A stretch of DNA of 64,000 nucleotides from Streptomyces sp. BK340 (GTDB taxonomy: Bacteria > Actinomycetota > Actinomycetes > Streptomycetales > Streptomycetaceae): positions 124,001 to 188,000 of the forward strand of contig NZ_VISR01000019.1 of the NCBI RefSeq assembly GCF_007827595.1, given 5' to 3'. How positions within the stretch are numbered: position 1 is the stretch's first letter; every line of letters starts with the position of its first letter. Below, piece after piece: positions 1-22,865 of this stretch. The notes under the pieces were generated by a model. That model saw nothing but the letters and a program-made list of their open reading frames with translations. It made no database searches and had not been told where the DNA came from. The position numbers were made by a program, and so were the translations under genes.

Positions 1-3000
1 CCGTTCCCGGCGCACCAGCGCGGGGCGGGCGGCCGCTGCCGTGCCGACGTACCGGGCCAGTCCGGCCACCGTGGGCGCCTCGAACAGCGCACGGACCGGC
101 ACCTCCACGCCGAGGACCGTGCGGATCCGGGAGACCAGGCGGGTCGCCAGCAGCGAGTGACCGCCCAGCTCGAAGAACCCGTCGTCGATACCGACCCGTT
201 CCAGGCCGAGGGTCTCGGCGAACAGCCCGCACAGGATGTCCTCCTGCGCGTCGCGCGGTTCCCGCGTCGGCCCGGCGCCCAGCTCGGGCACGGGCAGGGC
301 CCTGCGGTCGGTCTTGCCGTTCGGGGTCAGCGGTACGGCGTCCAGGGCCACGATCGCCGAGGGCACCATGTACTCCGGCAGCAGCCCGGCCGCATGGCGG
401 CGCACCGCCGTGACGTCCGCCTCGGCCGGCACCACGTATCCGACCAGCCGCTTGTCGCCGGGCGTGTCCTCCCGGACCATCGCCACCGCGCGCGTCACCC
501 CGTCGGCACCGGCCAGCGCCTGCTCCACCTCGCCGAGTTCGATGCGGTGGCCGCGGATCTTGACCTGGTCGTCGGCCCGGCCCACGAACACCAGCCGGCC
601 GTCGGCGTTCCAGCGGACCACGTCACCCGTGCGGTACATGCGCGAGCCCGCCGGGCCGAACGGATCGGCCACGAACCGGCCCGCCGTCAGCCCCGCACGG
701 CCCAGGTAGCCACGGGCCACACCGTCACCGGCGATGTACAACTCCCCCGGCACACCCGGCGGAACGAGCCGCAGAGCACCGTCCAGGACGTACACCCGCT
801 GGTTGGCCAACGGCCCGCCGATCGACACCTCCGCCCCGGTGACCGGCGCCGACGTCGACCAGATGGTCGTCTCCGTCGGGCCGTACAGATTGCGCACGGA
901 GGTCGCGCCCGTGGCCAACTGCTCGGCCAGGGAGGCGTCCAGGGCCTCACCACCGACCAGGACCCGCAGGCCGTCGACCGCCCGCGGCGCCTGCTCCAGC
1001 AGCGCCCGCCACAGGCTCGGCGTCGCCTGCATCACCGACACGCCCTCGGCCTGGGCGAGTGCGGCCAGGGCCTGCGGATCCCGCACGTCGTCGCCCGAGG
1101 CCAGCACCACCGTCGCGCCGGAGACCAGCGGCAGGAACACCTCCAGCAGCGCGATGTCGAACCCGAAGGTCGTCACCGCCAGCCAGCGGTCCCCCGGTGA
1201 CAGCGCGACGTGCGACGCCATCGCCCCCAGGAAGTTGCGCAGTGCGCCGTGCGGGACCACCACGCCCTTCGGGCGTCCTGTCGAACCCGATGTGTAGAGC
1301 ACATACGCCGCATCGCCGGCCGTCACCTCCGCTGCCGTCACCGGCCGCTCGGCCGGGGGCACCTCTTCCACGAGCACCGCGCCGGGGACCACGGACACCG
1401 TCTCCCGCGACGCCAGCACCACGACCGGCGCCGCATCCCCCAGGACGAACGCCACACGCTCCGCCGGGAAACCCGCATCCACCGGAAGGAAGGCAGCACC
1501 CACCCGCCCCACAGCGAGCATCGCCGCCACCGCATCCACCGAACGCGGCAGCACCAGAGCCACCACCGAACCCCGGCCCACCCCACGCCGCAACAACTCC
1601 GCAGCCAACGCATCGACCCGGGCACCCAACCCCGCATACGTGACGGAATCCCCACCACAACGCACAGCCACCACATCCGCAGACACAGCCACCCGGCGGG
1701 CGAACTGCTCAGGAAGCAACACCGCCGGCACCTCACCGGCCGTCGCGTTCCACTCCCCCAGCAACAGCCCACGCTCCTCGGCCGAGAGCACGTCGGCGGC
1801 CGCGACGCGGCTGTCCGTGCTCAGGACGGCGGCCCGCAGCATCCGTGTGAAACGGTCCAGCAGGACCTCGGCCGCAGGGCGGTCGACGAGGTCGGGGCGG
1901 TGGTCGAGGCGGACGTGGAGGTCGTCGCCGCGCTGGGAGACGACGAGGGTGAGCGGGTAGTGGGTGGCGTCGCGGCCCTTGGCGCCGACCAGGCGGAGCC
2001 CGGAGTCGAGGGGGGCCGAAGCGGCCGCGTCGACCGGGTAGTTCTCCACCAGGACGGCGGTGTCGAAGAGGTCTCCGGTGCCGGTCAGCGACTGGATGGC
2101 GGACAGGCCCAGGTGCTGGTGGGCGCTCAGGGCGGACTGTTCGTCCTGCACCCGGGTCAGGGCCTCGGCCCAGGTCTCGGCGGCGTCGAGGCGGACGCGC
2201 ACCGGGACGGTGTTGATGAACAGGCCGATCATGGTCTCGACGCCCGGGATCTCGGCCGGGCGGCCGGAGACCGTCGTACCGAAGACGACGTCGTCCCGGC
2301 CCGTCAGCCGGCCGAGGAGGGCGCCCCAGGCGGTCTGGACGACGGTGTTGAGCGTGACGGCGTGCTCGGCGGTGAGGCGGGCCAGGCCGGTGCGGAACTC
2401 CGCGGGCAGGGAGGTCTCGACGCGTTCCGGCAGCCGGGGTTCGGCGGCGGACAGGGCGCCGGGGCACAGCCGGGTGGGCCCGTTCAGGCCGTCCAGGGCG
2501 GCGCGCCAGGCCCGTTCGTCGGTCTGCCGGTCACGGCGGCCGAGCCACTCCAGGTAGCGCCGGTAGGGCGTGGCGGGGGCGAGGGCCTCGGCGCCGCGGT
2601 CGTAGGCGGTGAAGACCTCGCGCAGCAGGACGGGCACGGACCAGCCGTCCATCAGGATGTGGTGGTTGGTCAGGACGAGGCGGTGCAGGTCGTCGGCGCG
2701 GCGGACGAGCAGGCAGCGCAGCAGGGGCGGTGCGGCGAGGTCGAACCGCTCGGCGCGCTCCGTGTCGCAGAGCCGGGTCAGCGCGCTGTCCGCCTCCTGC
2801 GCCGGCAGACCGCCGAGGTCCTCCTCCCGCCAGGGCAGATCGACCTGGCGCGGCACGAACTGCACGGGCTTGCCGGAGCGCACCGCGCGGAAACCGGCCC
2901 GCAGGTTGGGGTGCCGGCGCAGCACGGCGGTGACGGCCTCGCGCAGCCGGGCGGGGTCCAGCGGGCCCGCCAGGTCGACGAACAGCTGGACGGTGTAGGC

Positions 3001-3123
3001 GTCCTGGCCCGCGCCGTCGTCGTACAGGGAGTGGAAGAGGAATCCTTCCTGGAGCGGCGACAGCGGCAGCACGTCCTCGATGCCGGACGGGCCGCGCCCC
3101 TTGCCGGTGTTCTGTGTCGTCAC
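1..3123 (-). CDS. Non-ribosomal peptide synthetase, module 5 (C-A-T), 3' end outside the window
   Basis: Starts at GTG 3123, one base after the stop of the upstream NRPS, with GGAGG seven bases ahead. It is open in frame to base 1 (1041 codons), so it is partial. The N-terminus reads LSPLQEGFLFHSLYDD, typical of a condensation domain that accepts from an epimerase-ending partner (DCL type). The C motif HHILMDG is near residue 154. The A domain has YTSGSTGRPKG near 609, with FDIALLEV and NLYGPTETTIW. Carrier motif FFELGGHSLL is near 988. My pocket reading (positions 235-331) is D-I-L-Q-L-G-L-I-W, the classic glycine code. What follows the carrier domain is not visible. It should extend the chain from the D-residue of module 4 with Gly. 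Family call certain; Gly assignment fairly confident. Confidence 0.93.
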   Translation of the reverse strand, partial: MTTQNTGKGRGPSGIEDVLPLSPLQEGFLFHSLYDDGAGQDAYTVQLFVDLAGPLDPARLREAVTAVLRRHPNLRAGFRAVRSGKPVQFVPRQVDLPWREEDLGGLPAQEADSALTRLCDTERAERFDLAAPPLLRCLLVRRADDLHRLVLTNHHILMDGWSVPVLLREVFTAYDRGAEALAPATPYRRYLEWLGRRDRQTDERAWRAALDGLNGPTRLCPGALSAAEPRLPERVETSLPAEFRTGLARLTAEHAVTLNTVVQTAWGALLGRLTGRDDVVFGTTVSGRPAEIPGVETMIGLFINTVPVRVRLDAAETWAEALTRVQDEQSALSAHQHLGLSAIQSLTGTGDLFDTAVLVENYPVDAAASAPLDSGLRLVGAKGRDATHYPLTLVVSQRGDDLHVRLDHRPDLVDRPAAEVLLDRFTRMLRAAVLSTDSRVAAADVLSAEERGLLLGEWNATAGEVPAVLLPEQFARRVAVSADVVAVRCGGDSVTYAGLGARVDALAAELLRRGVGRGSVVALVLPRSVDAVAAMLAVGRVGAAFLPVDAGFPAERVAFVLGDAAPVVVLASRETVSVVPGAVLVEEVPPAERPVTAAEVTAGDAAYVLYTSGSTGRPKGVVVPHGALRNFLGAMASHVALSPGDRWLAVTTFGFDIALLEVFLPLVSGATVVLASGDDVRDPQALAALAQAEGVSVMQATPSLWRALLEQAPRAVDGLRVLVGGEALDASLAEQLATGATSVRNLYGPTETTIWSTSAPVTGAEVSIGGPLANQRVYVLDGALRLVPPGVPGELYIAGDGVARGYLGRAGLTAGRFVADPFGPAGSRMYRTGDVVRWNADGRLVFVGRADDQVKIRGHRIELGEVEQALAGADGVTRAVAMVREDTPGDKRLVGYVVPAEADVTAVRRHAAGLLPEYMVPSAIVALDAVPLTPNGKTDRRALPVPELGAGPTREPRDAQEDILCGLFAETLGLERVGIDDGFFELGGHSLLATRLVSRIRTVLGVEVPVRALFEAPTVAGLARYVGTAAAARPALVRRER

Positions 3124-3124
3124 T

Positions 3125-17248
<14,124 letters not shown>

Positions 17249-17524
17249 GACTCCTCGTCAATTCACCCGGGTATATGCGGCGGACACCGACGACGGGCGC
17301 ACCTTCGCCGCCGTGCTCGATTCACCTGGATCGGCCCGCTTGCCATGTCGGAGACTAGGTGCGGCCGCCTCGTCCGACCTGGACGGTGGCTGGACGAGGA
17401 GCTGCCTCTGCCGTTCACGGCGGCGTCCGCGCCGGAAGAATGGGCCGGGCCATTGGAGATCAAGAGGCAGCGTCATTCACTTGGTTCCCGGTTCGATCGC
17501 TGCCGCGGCACGAGGAGAGCTGAC
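17249..17524. promoter_or_regulatory. Divergent promoter region between NRPS and prenyl synthase genes
   Basis: A 276-base gap separates the leftward NRPS start and the rightward polyprenyl synthase start, so both promoters must lie here or nearby. I see ribosome-binding sites at each end (GAGGAG before each ATG) but no coding sequence and no clear operator or -10/-35 pair that I would defend. Confidence 0.5.
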
Positions 17525-18601
17525 ATGTCGACCGCCCCGCCGGTGAGCCAGGAATTCACGGACACCGGACTCATGGAAACAATCGCGACTCGGGACGAGT
17601 TGCTGAACCGCGTCGAGCTGCGCCTGCGGAATTTCCTGGACGAGGAACGCCGGGTGTGGAAGTCACGCAACCCGGATTCCGTCGAACTCGTCGACTGCGT
17701 GGCGCGCATGGTCGGCAGCGGCGGCAAGCGGCTGCGCCCCGCGTTCTGCGTGGCCGGCTATCTGGCCGCCGGTGGCGACCCGGACAGTGCGGAGATCGTG
17801 GACGTCGCCGCGGCGCTGGAGCTGCTGCACAGCTTCGCGCTGCTGCACGACGACGTGATGGACGAGTCCGAGCTGCGCCGCGGCGCCTCGACGGCGCAGG
17901 TCGCCCATGCCGAGCTGCACACCGAGCGGGGCTGGCGCGGGACGGCCAGCCGCTACGGCGAGAGCGTCGCCGTCCTGGCGGGCGACCTCGCCCTGGTGTA
18001 CGCGGAGCGGCTGCTCGCGGGCTGCCCGGAGCGGGTGCGGCCGGTCTGGGGCGAGCTGTGCACGGAGTTGATGGTCGGTCAGTTCCTGGATGTGCGGGCC
18101 GCCGCCCAGTTCGCCCCGGACGCGGCACTGTCCAGCTGGATCGCGCTGTTCAAGTCCGGCCGGTACACGGTCTTCCGGCCGCTGGCCATGGGTGCGCGGC
18201 TGGCCGGTGCGGACGAGCTGATGGCGCCGTTCGAGGCGTACGGGCTCGCGGTGGGCGAGGCCTTCCAGCTGCGCGACGACCTGCTGGACGCCTTCGGCAC
18301 CTCGGCGGCCACGGGGAAGCCGGCCCGGCTGGACTTCAAGCAGCACAAGATGACGCTGCTGATGTCTCTGGCGCTGCAGACGGTGCCGGAGGTGCGGGAG
18401 CTGGTGGGTGACGACCTGTCCGCGACCGACCCCGACGAGCTGCACGACCTGCTGCTGCGTACCGGGGTCCGGGACCGGGTGGAGTCGGTGATCGCCGACC
18501 GGCTGGCGGCGGCGGAGGACGCGCTGCGCGGGACGGTACGGGCCGACTGGGCCGAGGGACTGCGGCGGATGGCCGTGCAGGCGGTGTACCGCGACCACTG
18601 A
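17525..18601 (+). CDS. Polyprenyl diphosphate synthase (isoprenyl chain elongation)
   Basis: 358 aa, starting at ATG 17525 with GAGGAG eight bases upstream. It condenses isopentenyl diphosphate with allylic diphosphates. Both aspartate-rich motifs are present: the first in LLHDDVMDES (about residue 117) and the second in LRDDLLDAFGT (about 251). GGKRLRP near the N-terminus binds substrate diphosphate. The residue five before the first Asp is Phe, but I cannot call product length (C15, C20 or longer) by eye. It stands alone on this strand, diverging from the NRPS and ending at a strong terminator. The obvious customer is the terpene synthase 10 kb downstream, which would need its prenyl diphosphate. 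Confidence 0.95.
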   Translation: MSTAPPVSQEFTDTGLMETIATRDELLNRVELRLRNFLDEERRVWKSRNPDSVELVDCVARMVGSGGKRLRPAFCVAGYLAAGGDPDSAEIVDVAAALELLHSFALLHDDVMDESELRRGASTAQVAHAELHTERGWRGTASRYGESVAVLAGDLALVYAERLLAGCPERVRPVWGELCTELMVGQFLDVRAAAQFAPDAALSSWIALFKSGRYTVFRPLAMGARLAGADELMAPFEAYGLAVGEAFQLRDDLLDAFGTSAATGKPARLDFKQHKMTLLMSLALQTVPEVRELVGDDLSATDPDELHDLLLRTGVRDRVESVIADRLAAAEDALRGTVRADWAEGLRRMAVQAVYRDH

Positions 18602-18634
18602 GCCGGACGGCCACGGCCACCGGCCGGGACGACG

Positions 18635-18669
18635 AAAGGGGGGAGGCCGCCGGGCCTCCCCCCTTTTTT
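18635..18669 (+). terminator. Strong intrinsic terminator between convergent genes
   Basis: A GC-rich perfect stem (AAAGGGGGGAGGCC against its complement, GCC-type loop) is followed by a run of T. It lies 33 bases after the prenyl synthase stop and just before the end of the convergent dioxygenase gene. The A-run on the left arm makes it usable in both directions. Confidence 0.9.
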
Positions 18670-18677
18670 CCGTGCGC

Positions 18678-19616
18678 TCAGCCGGACATGGCCACCAGGA
18701 TGCGCCGCTGCCCCGTGTACGCCCGCCTGCCGTGCGCCACGGCCACGTTGTCCACGAACAGCAGGTCGCCCACCTGCCAGTCCACGTCGACGGCCAGCCG
18801 CATCCCGGTCTCCTGGATGTGCCGGACGTACGCGTCGGGGATCGGCGAACCGTCCGCGAACACGGCGTGCTGGGGCAGTTCGTCCTCCGGGATCACCTCG
18901 GCCAGCGCCGCCGCGTCCTCGCCGAGTCCCGCCGGGTGGAACTGGTCGGCCTGGTTGAACCACACCTCGGTCCCGGTGACCGGGTGGGTGAGGGTGGCCG
19001 GGCGCAGCAGGCTCACCCGCAGCGAGCCGTCCGCACGCCACTCGTGGTCGGCGCCCGTGCCGGCGAGGAACTCCTCGACCGCCGTCCGGTCGTCCGTCTC
19101 GAAGGTGGCCTGCCAGCTCTTGCCGAAGCCGACGCCGTCGTGCAGGTTCTGCGTGTACCGCACCCCGCCGGCGAAGGCCTCGCGCACCTCGGCGTCCAGC
19201 GAGTCGAGCCACAGCTGCCCGTCGACCACCGGTGTGGCGCCGCCGGTCTCGGCGGCGATCGCGCAGTGGAAGAGGATCCGCGACGGCCAGGAGCTGGCGT
19301 ACGACATCTCGTTGTGCATGGAGATCTCGTACTCGGCCGGGTACTCGGTCGAGGTGTAGAGGTTGCGGCCGACCTTGGTGCGCGGGGAGTTGCCGTGCAC
19401 GTAGGCCAGCCGCTCCGGCAGCAGCAGGCCGGCCAGGCCGTCGTAGCTGTCCTCGGTGACGGAGAAGCCGCGCAGGACGACCGCCTTCTCGCGGCCGAGG
19501 AGGTCGTCGAGGTCGGTGCCGCGCAGGTACTCGGCGAGCCCGTCGGGGCTCGCGGCGACGCCCGCCTCGGCGGGCCCGACCAGTTTCGGTGCCCAGGTCG
19601 TGCTGGTCTGCGTCAT
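18678..19616 (-). CDS. SyrP-like Fe(II)/2-oxoglutarate dioxygenase (TauD/TfdA family), likely Asp beta-hydroxylase
   Basis: 312 aa. The facial triad appears as His101-x-Glu103 in the SMHNEMSY segment, with the distal His295 and a downstream Arg pair binding 2-oxoglutarate. The run EYPAEYEISMHNEMSYASSW is characteristic of SyrP-type enzymes, which hydroxylate the beta carbon of aspartate held on an NRPS carrier domain. This fits the Asp-type pocket of NRPS module 3. The start ATG overlaps the stop of the upstream crotonase (ATGA), so it is translationally coupled as the last gene of the leftward operon. Function by family is good. The exact substrate (carrier-bound Asp rather than another residue) is inferred. 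Confidence 0.88.
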   Translation of the reverse strand: MTQTSTTWAPKLVGPAEAGVAASPDGLAEYLRGTDLDDLLGREKAVVLRGFSVTEDSYDGLAGLLLPERLAYVHGNSPRTKVGRNLYTSTEYPAEYEISMHNEMSYASSWPSRILFHCAIAAETGGATPVVDGQLWLDSLDAEVREAFAGGVRYTQNLHDGVGFGKSWQATFETDDRTAVEEFLAGTGADHEWRADGSLRVSLLRPATLTHPVTGTEVWFNQADQFHPAGLGEDAAALAEVIPEDELPQHAVFADGSPIPDAYVRHIQETGMRLAVDVDWQVGDLLFVDNVAVAHGRRAYTGQRRILVAMSG

Positions 19617-20452
19617 GGTTGTTCCTCCTTGGTGCCGGCCCGGTCGCCGGTGCCGAAGTGCGGGGACCTGCGCTCGCGGAAGGCGGCCACCGCCTCGTGG
19701 ACGTCGGGTGACTTGGCCGCCATCACCTGCACGGGGATCTCGCGCTCCAGCGCGGCCCGCAGCGACGGGGCGTCGATGTTGGACTGCAGGACCTGCTTGG
19801 TCAGCCGCAGCGACACGGGGCTGTTGCCGGCGATCTGGCCTGCGCTCTCCATGACCACGGGCAGCAGGTCCTGGATGGCGCAGACCCGGCCCGCCAGGCC
19901 CCGCTGGAGAGCCTCCTCGGCGGTCACGAACCGGCCGGTGAGCAGCATCTCGGAGGCGAAGCCGAACCCGGCGATCCGCGGCAGCAGCCAGGACGCGCCC
20001 ATGTCGCCGCCGGACAGGCCCATCCGCACGAACGCGGCCCGCAGCCGGGCACGGGCGGTGAGCACGCGGACGTCGGCGGCCAGGGCGAGCGAGAGACCCG
20101 CGCCGGCCGCCACCCCGTCGACGGCGGCGACGACGGTCTGCGGCAGTTCGCGCAGCGCGGCGATCACCTCCGCCTGGCGCTCCAGCAGGGCGGTCAGCTC
20201 CAGCGGCGGCAGCGCGGCCACCCGGCCGACCTCGGCGACGTCGTACCCGGAGCAGAAGGTCTCCCCCGCCCCCTTGAGGACGAGCACCCGCACCGAGGGG
20301 TCGGCGGCGAGCACGGCGCAGAGCGCGCCGAGCTCCTCGAAGACCTCCTCGGTCAGCGCGTTGGCGCGGTGGGGACGGTTCAGAGTGGCCGCCACCACGC
20401 CTTCGCGCGGCCGGGTCACCAGGACCACGGGCGCCTTCTCGTCGGCGGTCAT
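19613..20452 (-). CDS. Enoyl-CoA hydratase/isomerase family protein (crotonase fold)
   Basis: 279 aa. It shows the crotonase signature: LNRPHRANALT near the N-terminus, the oxyanion-hole strand FCSGYDVAE, and AAVDGVAAGAGLSLALAADVR followed by FVRMGLSGGDMG. The second catalytic acid position, usually Glu in hydratases, falls in the SGGDMGASW segment, so hydratase versus isomerase is undecided. ATG 20452 overlaps the esterase stop (ATGA), and its own stop overlaps the dioxygenase start. It might act on a CoA or carrier thioester such as a fatty acyl or pyrrole-pathway intermediate. No substrate can be named from the sequence. Confidence 0.87.
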   Translation of the reverse strand: MTADEKAPVVLVTRPREGVVAATLNRPHRANALTEEVFEELGALCAVLAADPSVRVLVLKGAGETFCSGYDVAEVGRVAALPPLELTALLERQAEVIAALRELPQTVVAAVDGVAAGAGLSLALAADVRVLTARARLRAAFVRMGLSGGDMGASWLLPRIAGFGFASEMLLTGRFVTAEEALQRGLAGRVCAIQDLLPVVMESAGQIAGNSPVSLRLTKQVLQSNIDAPSLRAALEREIPVQVMAAKSPDVHEAVAAFRERRSPHFGTGDRAGTKEEQP

Positions 20453-21279
20453 GCCCGTACCTCCTGGGGTGTCGCGGCCGCCGCGGTGAGCCGGCCGTGC
20501 AGGAAGGCCAGCGCGCCGGGCAGGGCGTCGTTCACGAACTGCCAGTCGTGGCCGCCCGGCAGTTCCCGGTACTCCGGCGGCCAGCCCCGCTCCCGCAGGG
20601 CGTCGCGCACGGACCGGTTCATCCGGACCATGCGGTCGTGGTCGCCGGTGCCGACGTCCAGGTACAGGGCCGGCGGCGGCAGTGGGTCCTCCCGCGCCAT
20701 CAGCCGGTACGGGTCGTAGCTGCGCCGGGTCTCGCTGCCGGGCGGGCCCCACACGCGCTCGTGGCTCTCGACCGTCGGCATCAGGAAGTCCGGTTCGCCG
20801 CGGTGCTCGTGGTAGGGGTCGCCGATCCGCCGGGGGGCCTCGAAGGCGCCCGCGTGCGAGGTGACGGCCGAGAACAGGGCGCGATGGCGCAGCGCCAGGA
20901 AGAGTGCGGTCGCCCCGCCCATGGAGAACCCGCCCACGGCCCGGGCCGAGCGGCGGGCGAGCGTGTTGAACCGGGCGTCGACGGCGGGCAGCAGTTCCTC
21001 GGTGAAGTGGTCCTCGTAGCGCAGGCCCGCGTGGTCGTTGACGAACCAGCGGCGCCCGCTCTCCGGCATGACCACCACGAGCCGGCTGCCCCGGAGGTAC
21101 TCGGCGAGCCGGGTGCGCTCCAGCCAGGTGCCGCGGCCGCCGCCGTAGCCGTGCAGCAGGTAGAGCACCGGGTGGCCGGGGCCGTGCGGCTCGTAGCCGT
21201 CCGGCAGCAGGACCGTGGCGCGCTTGGTGCGGCCGAGGATCCGGCTGGGCACCTCCAGGGTCAGTGGTTCACCAGGCAC
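20449..21279 (-). CDS. Alpha/beta-hydrolase, esterase family
   Basis: 276 aa starting at GTG 21279, chosen because GAGGAGGAACC stands directly upstream. This gives a 19-base overlap with the adenylation gene. Motifs: LLHGYGGGRGTW (oxyanion region), nucleophile elbow GFSMGG, and HDW near the C-terminus as the catalytic His, as in the putative-esterase (Fes/IroE, S-formylglutathione hydrolase, antigen-85-like) superfamily. There is no signal peptide, so it is cytoplasmic. It could hydrolyse an ester or lactone of the product, or edit thioesters; Fes-like trilactone hydrolysis is one option. Its position inside the coupled operon ties it to the pathway. Confidence 0.87.
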   Translation of the reverse strand: MPGEPLTLEVPSRILGRTKRATVLLPDGYEPHGPGHPVLYLLHGYGGGRGTWLERTRLAEYLRGSRLVVVMPESGRRWFVNDHAGLRYEDHFTEELLPAVDARFNTLARRSARAVGGFSMGGATALFLALRHRALFSAVTSHAGAFEAPRRIGDPYHEHRGEPDFLMPTVESHERVWGPPGSETRRSYDPYRLMAREDPLPPPALYLDVGTGDHDRMVRMNRSVRDALRERGWPPEYRELPGGHDWQFVNDALPGALAFLHGRLTAAAATPQEVRA

Positions 21280-22865
21280 GGTTCCTCCTCGGGGCGCGGG
21301 CGCGGCAGCGCGGCCAGCGCCCGGCGGTCGACCTTGCCCGTCGAGGTGCGCGGGAACGCCGTCAGGAACCGGAACTCCTGCGGGACCATGTAGCGCGGCA
21401 GGTGCTCCAGGCAGTGCCGGCGCAGCGCGTCCGGGTCGGGGCGGGCCCCGTCGGCGGGGATCACGTGGACCTCCAGCGCGGTGGCGTCGGGGTCGCCGCC
21501 GGGGTCCGGTACGGCGACGCAGGCGGCCTCGTGCACCTCGGGCAGTTCGAGCAGCCGGGCCTCGATCTCCTCGGGTTCGACGCGGTAGCCGCGGATCTTC
21601 ACCATGTGGTCCCGGCGGCCCAGGTAGACGTACCCGGTGCCGGCCTCGTGGCGGACCAGGTCGCCGGTGCGGTGCACCCCGGCCGGCCCCTCGGGGGCGC
21701 CCCAGTAGCCGAGCATCACCGAGTCGCCGGCGATGACCAGTTCACCCTCGGCGCCGGGGACGTCGTCGACCGGGCGGCCGTCCGCGTCGTGCAGGGTGGC
21801 CAGGGCGTAGGGGCAGGGCCGGCCGATGGGCGGCGGGGCCGTCCGGCCGGGGGCGAGGTCGTCGCCGGTGACCCGGTGGAAGGTGCACACGTTGGTCTCG
21901 GTCGGCCCGAACAGGTTGTAGAGCGCCGCCTCGGGCAGGGCCTCGCGCAGCCGCCGTACGTGCTTGAGCGGGAACGGCTCCCCGGCGAACAGGACCGTGC
22001 GCAGCCCGCTCGACTCCAGCAGCTCGCGGTTCTTCGCGTCGAGCATGCGGATCAGGGCGCCCGGCACCGAGTACCAGACAGTGATCCGTTCCTCGGCGAC
22101 CAGCCGGTTCAGGGCGACGCCGAGCCCGCGCCGGTTCTCCGGCACCAGGACGAGGCAGGCGCCGGCCCGTACGGTGGCGAACAGGTCGAAGACGGAGAGG
22201 TCGAAGTGGACCGGGGCGTGGGAGGACACCCGGTCGGCGGCGGTCAGCCCGGTCTCGGCCACGGCCCAGTCGACGAACGCCAGCGCGTTGCGGTGCGAGA
22301 GCATGACCCCCTTCGGGGTGCCCGTGGAACCGGACGTGTACAGCACGTAGGCGAGGTCGTCCGGCGCGGCCGGGGCGGGCGCGAGGCCGTCGGCCGGGGC
22401 CTGTTCCAGCGCGGTCTGCCAGCCCAGCCGCCGGGCGCCTCCGGGACGTCCGTCCGGCGCCGGGTCCGGCGCGTCCGTCACCACGACGAGCCGGATCGGG
22501 TCGTCGTCGCCGGTGTGCTGCTCGTCCAGCAGGGCGAGCCGGCCGCTGTCGGTGACCAGGGCCGCGACGGAGCAGTCGCGCAGGATGTAGGCGGCGCGGG
22601 CGGGCGGGGCCGCGGGGTCCACCGGTACGTAGGCGGCGCCCAGCCGAAGCGCCGCGTGGACGGCTACGACGGTCTCGGCGGACTTGGCCAGCCACAGCCC
22701 GACCCGGTCGCCGGGGCCGACGCCGGCCTGCCGCAGCGCGGCGGCCAGCGCACCGGCGGCCCGGTCCAGTTCGGCGTAGGTCAGCGTCCGCTCGCGGTCG
22801 CGCAGCGCGGGGGCGCCGGGCCGCTCGGCGGCGGCGCGCGTGAGCAGGTCGGCAAGGGTCGTCAC
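21261..22865 (-). CDS. Stand-alone adenylation enzyme, predicted L-prolyl-carrier ligase
   Basis: 534 aa with start GTG 22865 overlapping the upstream stop (GTGA). It activates an amino acid as AMP ester and loads it on a carrier protein in trans. Core motifs: YTSGSTGTPKG, FDLSVFDLF, LFGPTETNVC, HRTGDL, and STGKVDR with the catalytic Lys. The pocket residues I read are D-L-F-Y-L-A-L-V-C-(K). This is the prolyl pocket reported for the pyrrole-2-carboxylate pathways of aminocoumarins, pyoluteorin and prodiginines (PltF/RedM/CouN4 family). Directly upstream lie an acyl-CoA-dehydrogenase-like gene and, two genes back, a free carrier protein, the other two parts of that pathway. Specificity is inferred from the code. 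Confidence 0.93.
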   Translation of the reverse strand: MTTLADLLTRAAAERPGAPALRDRERTLTYAELDRAAGALAAALRQAGVGPGDRVGLWLAKSAETVVAVHAALRLGAAYVPVDPAAPPARAAYILRDCSVAALVTDSGRLALLDEQHTGDDDPIRLVVVTDAPDPAPDGRPGGARRLGWQTALEQAPADGLAPAPAAPDDLAYVLYTSGSTGTPKGVMLSHRNALAFVDWAVAETGLTAADRVSSHAPVHFDLSVFDLFATVRAGACLVLVPENRRGLGVALNRLVAEERITVWYSVPGALIRMLDAKNRELLESSGLRTVLFAGEPFPLKHVRRLREALPEAALYNLFGPTETNVCTFHRVTGDDLAPGRTAPPPIGRPCPYALATLHDADGRPVDDVPGAEGELVIAGDSVMLGYWGAPEGPAGVHRTGDLVRHEAGTGYVYLGRRDHMVKIRGYRVEPEEIEARLLELPEVHEAACVAVPDPGGDPDATALEVHVIPADGARPDPDALRRHCLEHLPRYMVPQEFRFLTAFPRTSTGKVDRRALAALPRPRPEEEPCLVNH